Positions 1-5,130 of a stretch of DNA of 5,498 nt are shown one piece after another; the stretch's first letter is position 1; every line of letters begins with the position of its first letter. The position numbers and the translations under genes are program-made. A model generated the notes under the pieces. That model ran no database searches, was not told the DNA's origin, and was given only the letters and a program-made list of their open reading frames with translations. Source of the stretch: JACQAI01 sp035507915 (GTDB lineage Bacteria; Pseudomonadota; Alphaproteobacteria; Elsterales; Elsteraceae); NCBI GenBank assembly GCA_035507915.1, contig DATJNS010000328.1, positions 1-5,498 of the forward strand. The letters run 5' to 3'.

Positions 1-978
1 CCAGCCCGAGTATGTGGCGTTCATGGCGCCGTCCTGCGGCGCCGTGCCTTCGTTCTCGAAGATCAAACGGTCGCCCTGCTTGCGGCAGGTCAGCATCACG
101 CGGTGCACGCGGCGATCGCCCGGCCGGCAGCATTCGACGTAGGTGCGGTCGCGCCACACGCCGTCGGGCAGGCGCGCGAGCTTCTGCAGGAACACGCGCT
201 CGCCGTTGTCGACCACACGCTTCATCACGCCCTTGACAGTGCCGGCGCCGTAGCGGCGGATCAGCTCGAGCACGCGGTTGCGCGCGGTCGTGTTGCCGGC
301 GAGCTGGGCGCGAAAGTCGAGCGCCACCAGGTCGGGCTTGCGCGACGAGCGTAGATAGAGCTCCTCGATGTCGCGGCGAATCTCGTCGTTCTCGATGATC
401 TTGACCGGCGGGATCAGGATGCCCTCGTCGAAGGCGTCGCGCGCCGACGGGCAGAAGCTGCCCGGCGTGATGCCGCCGATATCGTATTGATGCAGGCAGT
501 TGGTCACCCAGCAGAACAGCTCGCGTTGCCAGAACACGGGGCAGATCAGCATGACGTCCATCTGATGCGCGGCGCCGACCCACGGGTCGTTGGCGAGGAA
601 CATGTCGCCCTCGCGGATGCCCGGATTGTCCGAGCGATGCTCGAGTATCCACTTCACCTGGGTGTCGGTGACGCCCGACATGTATTGCATGTAGGGCCCG
701 AAGAACACGAACTCGGCGTCCTCGGTCAGGATCGAGGGGTTGAGGTCGAGCGCGTAGATCGCGACCGGCGAGCCCGAGATGCGCTGGATGGTGGCGCCGT
801 GCTCCTCGTTGATGTTCCACAGCGCGTGGCGGATCACCTCGAAGGTGACCGGATCGACGTCGCTGTCCCACTGGCGGTGCAGCGCGAGCTTGGGCGAGAT
901 CGCCAATGTCGCCGGCGGCACGTAGCCGTGCCGCTTGCCGTCGAACGCGACCCCGGTCATCTCGCTGATCTTGGGCAT
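1..978 (-). CDS. hyuB: Hydantoinase B/oxoprolinase family subunit, N-terminal 326 residues (runs off left edge)
   Basis: The reading frame is open from the ATG at 978-976 to the window edge, giving 326 residues of a protein whose family members usually exceed 500. Residues 42-72 (DPVTFEVIRHALWNINEEHG, then an RISGSP stretch) match the typical HyuB start. NDPWVGAAHQMD at 130-141 corresponds to the family's NDPYxGGtHxxD motif, probably near the active site. FENEGTAPQDGAMNATYSGW ends the visible part and resembles the conserved GTxPQ..G..N segment. HyuB proteins work with HyuA in ATP-dependent opening of hydantoins or 5-oxoproline, or in acetone/acetophenone carboxylase-type enzymes; which reaction applies here is unknown. 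The start is supported by GGGAGAG at 985-991, six nt upstream. A second ATG lies six codons in (960) with a poorer upstream site. About 40 residues precede the conserved domain. It is the third gene of the leftward operon, after hyuA and the repeat pair. Confidence 0.93.
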   Translation of the reverse strand, partial: MPKISEMTGVAFDGKRHGYVPPATLAISPKLALHRQWDSDVDPVTFEVIRHALWNINEEHGATIQRISGSPVAIYALDLNPSILTEDAEFVFFGPYMQYMSGVTDTQVKWILEHRSDNPGIREGDMFLANDPWVGAAHQMDVMLICPVFWQRELFCWVTNCLHQYDIGGITPGSFCPSARDAFDEGILIPPVKIIENDEIRRDIEELYLRSSRKPDLVALDFRAQLAGNTTARNRVLELIRRYGAGTVKGVMKRVVDNGERVFLQKLARLPDGVWRDRTYVECCRPGDRRVHRVMLTCRKQGDRLIFENEGTAPQDGAMNATYSGW

Positions 979-984
979 TGCTCG

Positions 985-991
985 CTCTCCC
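985..991 (-). promoter_or_regulatory. Ribosome binding site of hyuB
   Basis: On the minus strand GGGAGAG ends six nt before the ATG at 978. hyuB therefore keeps its own initiation signal although a long G/C-rich inverted repeat lies just upstream in the transcript. Confidence 0.6.
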
Positions 992-1008
992 GCGACTGGC
1001 GACTCGTA

Positions 1009-1100
1009 CCCCCCTCCCCGCCCTCCCCCTCGAGGGGGGAGGGGGTACTGCATCGCATCCTACTCCCTCCCCCCTCGAGGGGGAGGGTTGGGGTGGGGGG
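1009..1100. repeat. Inverted pair of G/C-rich repeat units (REPIN-like) between hyuA and hyuB
   Basis: Two copies of one unit face each other with a 17-nt spacer at 1046-1062. Unit 1 (1009-1045) is in minus orientation and unit 2 (1063-1100) in plus orientation. Each has a near-palindromic core centred on CTCGAG with C-rich and G-rich arms, and a tail of the form GGGG(A/T)GGGGGG pointing outward. Reverse-complemented, unit 1 matches unit 2 apart from a few substitutions and one single-base gap. In hyuA-hyuB mRNA the pair could fold into a very long G/C-rich hairpin, and each unit could also fold alone. There is no T-run, so it is not a classic terminator. It fills almost all of the hyuA-hyuB gap. 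The same family brackets the nuclease gene at 4620. Known REP/REPIN elements have this geometry; assignment to a named family is not possible here. Confidence 0.85.
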
Positions 1101-3206
1101 TCACCCCGTCAGATCGATCTCGAAGTTGCCGAAGGCGTCGACGCGCAGGGTCTTGCCGGGATGCACGACGACGGTGGTGTCGGTGGTCTCGACGACGGTG
1201 GGACCGGCGATCGCGTTGCCGGGCCTGAGGCGCGCGCCGTCGAACACCGGCGTGTCGGCGGCGCGCTTCAGGCTGTCCCACCAGATCGCGCGGCTGGCGC
1301 GGCGCGCGTCGTCCGGAATGCGGTCGGTGAGGTTCGTGGTCGGGACCAGTTTCGGCTGCGGCGTCGCGGCGCTGGCGCGCACGCGGAACGTCACCATCTC
1401 GAGGCGCGCGCCGCGGAACGACGACGACTTGCCGTAGAGCTGCTCGTAGCGCGCGTAGAAACGCTCGGCGAGATCCGACTCGAAGCCGGTTGCGAGCCGG
1501 CTCGCCGGCAGCACGACCTCGACCTCGTTGATCTGGCCCTTGTGACGCATGTCGATCGAGAACTGGAGTTTGAGGCGCTCGGGCGCGACGCCGTCGGCCG
1601 CCATGCGCTCGCGCGCCAGCCGCTCGAGCGCCTCCAGGTTCGTGTCGACGCGCGACCTCGCGAACGGCGAGGCCTGGATGTCGACCTGCTCGTGGATGTG
1701 CAGGATGTGGGCCGACGCCGCGCCGAACGCGCACCAGGTCGACGCAGTCTTCTTCTGCGGCACCACCACCTTGGCGACGCCGAGCTCGCCGGCGAACACG
1801 CAGGCATGGGCCGGCCCGGCGCCGCCGAACGCGAACAGCACGAAGTCGCGCGGGTCGAAGCCCTTCTGGATCGTCATCTTGCGGATGATGTCGGCCATCT
1901 GGAACTCGGCGATCTTGGCGATGCCGCTCGCCGCCTCGACCAAAGAGAGCCCGAGCTGGTCGGCGACGTCCTGCACGGCGCGCTCGGCCGCCGCCTTGTC
2001 GAGCTTGATCTTGCCGCCGGCGAAATTGTCGGGATCGAGATAACCGAGCACGACGTCGGCGTCCGTCACGGTCGCCACGGTGCCGCCGCGGCCGTAGCAC
2101 GCCGGGCCCGGCACCGCGCCGGCGCTCGCGGGGCCGACCCGCATGGTGCGCGTGGCGGGATCGACGCGCACCAGGCTGCCGCCGCCCGAGCCGATCGCCT
2201 GGATGTCGACCTTGGGCAGGAAGTACTCGTACTGGTGCGTGTTGGACACGAAGCTGTAGGCCGGCTTGCCGTCGAAGATGATGCCGACGTCGAACGACGT
2301 GCCGCCCATGTCGGTCGTGATGATGTGCTGGCAGCCCATCAGGTCGCCGAGATACTGCGAGCCCGTGACGCCGGCGACCGGCCCCGAGTCGAGCGTGAGC
2401 AGCGGCGCGCCGATCGCGGTCTCGACCGAGATGGTGCCGCCGCCGCATTGGGTGATCTGCAGCGGGTGCGCGTAGCCGCGCGCCTTGAGGCGGCCGTCGA
2501 GGTTGCGCAGATAGCCCGAGGTCAGCGGCCCGATATAGCCGTTGAGCGCGACCGCGGTGACGCGCTCGTACTCGCCCCACTTGGGCACCAGGTCGGCCGA
2601 GCACGACACGAACAGATCGGGCGCGATCTCCTGCACCAGCGCCTTGACGCGGCGCTCGTGCGCCGGATAGCGGAACGACCACAGGAAGCAGATCGCGATC
2701 GCCTTGACGCCCTTGGCGACCAGCCGGTGGATCGCCGCGACCGCCTCGTCCTCGTTGAGCGGCACGACGACCTCGCCGAAGCAGTCGACGCGCTCCGACA
2801 CGCCCTCGATCAGGCGCTTGGGCACGATCGGGTCGGGCTTGGCGCTCTCCGGGAAGTGCACGACCTGGCGGATGTCGCGGCCCGTGATGCCGCGCGAGCC
2901 GCGCATGATGTGGATGACGTCGTTGTGGCCCTTGGTGGTGATCAGGCCGACCGGCGCGCCGCGCTGCTGGACGATCGCGTTGGTGCCGATCGTCGTGCCG
3001 TGCGACAGCAGCACGGTCCGGCGGCACAGCCCGTCGAGGTCGGTGCCGAGTGCGGCCGCCGCCTCGGTCATCGCGTCGAGCATGCCGCGCGCGAAATCGT
3101 CCGGGGTCGAGGGCGACTTGGCGGTGACGACGGTGCCCGCCTCGTCGATCACCACGCAGTCCGTGAAGGTGCCGCCGATGTCGACCCCGACGAGATAGGA
3201 CGCCAT
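1101..3206 (-). CDS. hyuA: Hydantoinase A/oxoprolinase family subunit (ATP-dependent)
   Basis: A complete 701-residue protein, the normal size for HyuA. The N-terminal domain opens with VGVDIGGTFTD (residues 6-16), the acetate-kinase/Hsp70-type phosphate-binding loop. It continues with LSHGTTIGTNA (67-77) and TKGHNDVIHIMRG (91-103), all typical of the Hydant_A N-terminal domain. The central domain carries TTDMGGTSFDVG near residues 295-306, a second nucleotide-binding motif, and GGAGPAHA near 460-467. The rest is the C-terminal Hydantoinase_A region. With HyuB it should form a cytoplasmic enzyme that uses ATP to activate an amide, imide or ketone. N-methylhydantoinase, 5-oxoprolinase and acetone/acetophenone carboxylase are all in this family, so the substrate is open. 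The ATG at 3206 is chosen because the conserved loop begins five residues later; the gene starts 13 nt after the stop of the binding-protein gene, implying co-transcription. The TGA at 1103-1101 directly abuts the repeat unit ending at 1100. Confidence 0.95.
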   Translation of the reverse strand: MASYLVGVDIGGTFTDCVVIDEAGTVVTAKSPSTPDDFARGMLDAMTEAAAALGTDLDGLCRRTVLLSHGTTIGTNAIVQQRGAPVGLITTKGHNDVIHIMRGSRGITGRDIRQVVHFPESAKPDPIVPKRLIEGVSERVDCFGEVVVPLNEDEAVAAIHRLVAKGVKAIAICFLWSFRYPAHERRVKALVQEIAPDLFVSCSADLVPKWGEYERVTAVALNGYIGPLTSGYLRNLDGRLKARGYAHPLQITQCGGGTISVETAIGAPLLTLDSGPVAGVTGSQYLGDLMGCQHIITTDMGGTSFDVGIIFDGKPAYSFVSNTHQYEYFLPKVDIQAIGSGGGSLVRVDPATRTMRVGPASAGAVPGPACYGRGGTVATVTDADVVLGYLDPDNFAGGKIKLDKAAAERAVQDVADQLGLSLVEAASGIAKIAEFQMADIIRKMTIQKGFDPRDFVLFAFGGAGPAHACVFAGELGVAKVVVPQKKTASTWCAFGAASAHILHIHEQVDIQASPFARSRVDTNLEALERLARERMAADGVAPERLKLQFSIDMRHKGQINEVEVVLPASRLATGFESDLAERFYARYEQLYGKSSSFRGARLEMVTFRVRASAATPQPKLVPTTNLTDRIPDDARRASRAIWWDSLKRAADTPVFDGARLRPGNAIAGPTVVETTDTTVVVHPGKTLRVDAFGNFEIDLTG

Positions 3207-3219
3207 CGGCGGCTCTGAC

Positions 3220-4455
3220 CTACTTCTTCGCCTGGTCGTAGGGGATCACGTTGCCCGACTTGTATTGCGACGGGTAGAGGATGACCTGCGTGCCGACCTT
3301 CTTGAAGGTGTCGAGGCTGCTGTCCGTGATGCCCTGGTATTGCGTCTGAAGGATGCGCGCCGTCTTCCACTCGCCGTTGTCGCCGAACTCGATGTCGCCG
3401 ACGATGGTGTCGAACTTGTGGGTGTGGATGTACTGCGCGAGCTTGCCCTGGTCGAGGCTGCCGACCGCGGCGATCGCCTGCGCGTAGACCTGGCCGCCGG
3501 CATAGGCGTAGGGCGGCAAGTACATGCCGAGCTGGTCGATGCCGAGGCCGGCGGCCTTCGCCTGGTAGCGCTTCACGAACGCGTCGGTGCCCGGCAGCTT
3601 CATGGTCGGCGACGGCACGTATTGCTCGAAATCGACGATGCCGTTGAGCAGCGGCCCGAACTGCGTCTTGAGCGCGGCGAACTGCAGACCGACCATGCCG
3701 CCGCCCAGCAGCTTCGGCTTGAAGCCGACCTCGTTGATGGCGCGCACGAAGCCGGAGGTGTCGGGCGGGTATGACGCGATGAACACCGCGTCGGGGTCGG
3801 TCGCCTGGATCGCGCGAACGATCGGCGTGTAGTCCACCGTGTTGGGCGGGTAGGTCTTGTCGTAGACGACCTTGTAGTCGCTGTTCTTGAGGTTGTCGCG
3901 CGCGCCCGACATCGCGGCCTGCGGATACTCGGCGTCGGCGCCGACCAGCGCGATCGTCTTGGGCTTGGGATTGAGCATCGCGCCGACCGCGAGGAACGAC
4001 TTGGAGAACTCGTGGCGCGCGTCCGGACCGTTGGGCTGGATCTGGAAATAGCGGTCGTAGTGGAACTCGTCGTTGATCGCGAGCGCGAAGTTGCTCAGGA
4101 ACAGCATGTTGCGCTGCATCACGATCGGCATCGCGGGCGCGGTCAGGTTGGTGCCGTAGCCCGACAGCACGAGGTCGACCTTGTCGACGTCGATCAGCTT
4201 CGTGTAGATGCCGGGCACCTGCGACGGGTTGCTCTGGTCGTCATAGTGGATCAGCTCGACCTTGCGGCCGAGCAGCCCGCCCTTGGCGTTGACGTCCTCG
4301 GCCCACATCTCGAGCGCGACCACCGCGGCCCTGCCGTTGCCGGCGAGCCCGCCGGTCTCCGCCATGCCGAAGCCGATCTTGATCGGCCCGTCGGCGGCCA
4401 GCGCGGCCGTCGCGAGCACGCTCGCGGCACCCGCCGCCATCAGCATCCGGATCAT
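3220..4455 (-). CDS. ABC transporter periplasmic substrate-binding protein, branched-chain amino acid/amide type
   Basis: A 411-residue protein with a clear secretion signal: a short n-region with one Arg (MIRM), a hydrophobic stretch of Ala, Leu and Val, and an ALA-AD cleavage site at residues 20-21. The mature part begins DGPIKIGFGMAETGG and continues with GRAAVVALEMWAEDVNAKGGLLGRK, the usual opening of LivK/AmiC-like binding proteins (Peripla_BP_6, type I fold). A YDDQSNPSQ segment and ...VDLVLSGYGTNLTAPAMPI follow, as in that family. It should capture a small amide, amino-acid-like or cyclic compound in the periplasm and hand it to an ABC permease not present in this window. The position directly upstream of hyuA suggests it brings in the HyuAB substrate, an inference. 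The start at 4455 is preferred because a strong ribosome binding site precedes it and the signal peptide begins there. An in-frame GTG at 4542 would add 29 residues with no signal-like character. No Cys follows the signal, so it is not a lipoprotein. Confidence 0.93.
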   Translation of the reverse strand: MIRMLMAAGAASVLATAALAADGPIKIGFGMAETGGLAGNGRAAVVALEMWAEDVNAKGGLLGRKVELIHYDDQSNPSQVPGIYTKLIDVDKVDLVLSGYGTNLTAPAMPIVMQRNMLFLSNFALAINDEFHYDRYFQIQPNGPDARHEFSKSFLAVGAMLNPKPKTIALVGADAEYPQAAMSGARDNLKNSDYKVVYDKTYPPNTVDYTPIVRAIQATDPDAVFIASYPPDTSGFVRAINEVGFKPKLLGGGMVGLQFAALKTQFGPLLNGIVDFEQYVPSPTMKLPGTDAFVKRYQAKAAGLGIDQLGMYLPPYAYAGGQVYAQAIAAVGSLDQGKLAQYIHTHKFDTIVGDIEFGDNGEWKTARILQTQYQGITDSSLDTFKKVGTQVILYPSQYKSGNVIPYDQAKK

Positions 4456-4461
4456 GCGCCA

Positions 4462-4469
4462 TTCCCCCC
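4462..4469 (-). promoter_or_regulatory. Ribosome binding site deciding the start of the binding-protein gene
   Basis: On the minus strand GGGGGGAA ends six nt before the ATG at 4455. This favours that start over the in-frame GTG at 4542 and places a proper signal peptide at the N-terminus. Confidence 0.7.
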
Positions 4470-4564
4470 GATGTTTTCGCGCCGGCTCGTGATCCGCGCC
4501 GGCTTGGCGCGCCGATGATGCTCTGAAACCCTTCCTCGACACAACGCCACTTCGCCTTCTGGCC
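4470..4564 (-). promoter_or_regulatory. Leader/promoter region of the leftward binding-protein-hyuAB operon
   Basis: This stretch lies between the binding-protein start and the left repeat of the nuclease cassette and must hold the operon's leader unless transcription starts inside the cassette. It contains a small hairpin, CGCGCC/GGCGCG with a five-base loop (4495-4511), and a 9-bp direct repeat GCGCCGGCT at 4479-4487 and 4496-4504. The best -35/-10-like pair on the minus strand (TTGTGT, then CATCAT 18 bp later) is weak. No operator could be assigned. Confidence 0.3.
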
Positions 4565-4605
4565 TTCCCCTCCCCCCTTGAGGGGGAGGGTCGGGGTGGG
4601 GGGTG
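4565..4605 (+). repeat. Left inverted repeat of the nuclease cassette
   Basis: A G/C-rich unit with a near-palindromic core centred on CTTGAG (C-rich left arm, G-rich right arm) and a G-rich tail TCGGGGTGGGGGG pointing toward the nuclease gene. It is an inverted copy of 4955-4995 with mismatches at two tail positions. It is of the same family as 1009-1045 and 1063-1100, which carry CTCGAG at the core centre. Confidence 0.92.
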
Positions 4606-4619
4606 CCGTATGACTCGAC

Positions 4620-4952
4620 ATGCCGTCCGTCAACGCGCGCGAATTGCGGCTCAACATGACCGCCGCCGAGCGGCGGTTGTGGACCCGCTTGCGTCGCAAG
4701 CAAGTCGACGGCCATTGCTTTCGTCGGCAAGTCCCGATCGGGCGCTTCATCGCCGACTTCGCTTGCCTCGCGGCGAGCCTCATCATCGAGGTCGACGGCG
4801 ATCAGCACGACGTCGACGATCCCGACGAGGCTCGGCGGACCGATTGGTTGGAGGCGCGCGGCTATCGCGTGCTGCGCTACGGCAATCGCGACCTGCTCAA
4901 GGAGACCGATAGGGTCGTTGAGGATATTTGGCGGCACCTCACGGAGCGGTGA
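4620..4952 (+). CDS. DUF559 family endonuclease-like protein (Vsr-like, PD-(D/E)xK superfamily)
   Basis: A complete 110-residue protein, the usual size for a stand-alone DUF559 protein. ARELRLNMTAAERRLWTRLR (6-25) is the family's N-terminal helix signature. FRRQVPIGRFIADF (34-47) leads to Asp46; IIEVDGDQHD (55-64) carries Glu57, Asp59, Gln62 and His63; GYRVLRYGNRDLL (81-93) is the C-terminal family motif. By comparison with Vsr mismatch endonuclease, Asp46, Glu57 and the QH pair are likely metal-binding or catalytic residues, and all are intact. A DNA-cleaving role is inferred; the family's biological function is poorly known. An in-frame TGA at 4611-4613 forces the start to be at or after 4620, and conserved residues require this ATG. 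No normal ribosome binding site precedes it; the nearest purine run is the repeat's G tail. Eighteen of 110 codons end in A or T, against 8 of 122 in the adjacent response regulator, suggesting foreign origin or weaker codon selection. Confidence 0.9.
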   Translation: MPSVNARELRLNMTAAERRLWTRLRRKQVDGHCFRRQVPIGRFIADFACLAASLIIEVDGDQHDVDDPDEARRTDWLEARGYRVLRYGNRDLLKETDRVVEDIWRHLTER

Positions 4953-4954
4953 GT

Positions 4955-4995
4955 CACCCCCCTCCCCAACCCTCCCCCTCAAGGGGGGAGGGGAA
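4955..4995 (-). repeat. Right inverted repeat of the nuclease cassette
   Basis: Inverted copy of 4565-4605, with the core centred on CTCAAG and the G/C-rich tail pointing back toward the gene. It begins 2 nt after the nuclease stop codon. It could form a stem in the transcript but has no following T-run, so a terminator role is not supported. Confidence 0.92.
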
Positions 4996-5003
4996 ACGGG
5001 TTC

Positions 5004-5011
5004 ATGGTTAA
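5004..5011 (-). promoter_or_regulatory. Possible CtrA half-site (TTAACCAT)
   Basis: The minus strand reads TTAACCAT, the form of CtrA-type box reported in several alphaproteobacteria. A partner TTAAC lies on the plus strand at 5066-5070, but the classic TTAA-N7-TTAA spacing is absent. An eight-base match is weak evidence, though it is A/T-rich in a very G/C-rich region and lies upstream of a signalling gene. Confidence 0.3.
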
Positions 5012-5117
5012 GAATTCATGAGGCGCCGAGACTGACAAAATTTTCCGGACAACATCGACATGTTCTTAACTTTTTCCCGGCGTATTTGAGGCGCGCGCCG
5101 CGAGGGCGGTCGTCGCG

Positions 5118-5124
5118 AAGGGAA
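5118..5124 (+). promoter_or_regulatory. Ribosome binding site of the response-regulator gene
   Basis: AAGGGAA ends six nt before the ATG at 5131 and fixes that start, just before the conserved receiver-domain strand. Confidence 0.65.
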
Positions 5125-5130
5125 CCGCGA

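Larger units (their letters stand above)
4565..4995. mobile_element. Candidate minimal mobile cassette: DUF559 nuclease gene inside 41-bp inverted repeats
   Basis: The unit is 431 bp: left repeat 4565-4605, a 14-nt gap, the 333-bp nuclease gene, a 2-nt gap, and right repeat 4955-4995. The two repeats are inverted and match at 39 of 41 positions. The element lies exactly between the divergent binding-protein and response-regulator leaders. No convincing target-site duplication was found next to the outer ends. Mobility is inferred from the tight bracketing, the dispersed related copies at 1009-1100 and the looser codon use of the gene. The alternative is a resident gene that acquired two independent repeat insertions. 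Confidence 0.5.
4996..5130 (+). promoter_or_regulatory. Comparatively A/T-rich promoter/leader of the response-regulator gene
   Basis: This gap is visibly richer in A/T than its surroundings, especially 5001-5020 and 5031-5077. It holds an inverted repeat, GTTAAGAA at 5007-5014 and TTCTTAAC at 5063-5070; both arms are followed on their own strand by CATG, after two extra bases in the left arm. CTGACA at 5032-5037 resembles a -35 box, but no convincing -10 box follows at 16-18 bp. A promoter is likely from position and composition; its exact elements are not resolved. Confidence 0.45.

Noticed and set aside
1009..1100. Repeat pair as a CRISPR array or a classic rho-independent terminator
   Set aside because: There are only two inverted units rather than direct repeats with regular spacers, and no T-tract follows the stem.
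487..1437. Plus-strand frame of 316 codons opposite hyuB and the end of hyuA
   Set aside because: It crosses the repeat pair and two minus-strand genes and has no domain signature; it is a composition shadow.
1060..3027. Minus-strand frame of 655 codons overlapping hyuA in a shifted frame
   Set aside because: It lies inside hyuA, encodes Arg/Pro-rich low-complexity sequence and ends in the repeat unit; hyuA itself has full-length conserved motifs.
978..3218. Plus-strand frame open for 746 codons, antisense to hyuA
   Set aside because: Its translation is dominated by Arg, Ala, Asp, Val and Leu with no recognisable domain, and it mirrors the strongly G/C-biased third positions of hyuA on the other strand, which produces long antisense frames.
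4495..4511. Six-base-pair G/C hairpin as a transcription terminator
   Set aside because: No T-run follows on either strand and it lies in the leader of the leftward operon; such small hairpins are expected by chance at this G/C content.
4456..4542. Longer form of the binding protein starting at the GTG at 4542
   Set aside because: The extra 29 residues are charged and would bury the signal peptide; the ATG at 4455 has a strong ribosome binding site.
4452..4982. Minus-strand frame of 176 codons antisense to the nuclease gene
   Set aside because: It reads through both repeats, giving Pro/Gly-rich repeat-derived peptides, while the plus-strand frame carries the complete DUF559 motifs.
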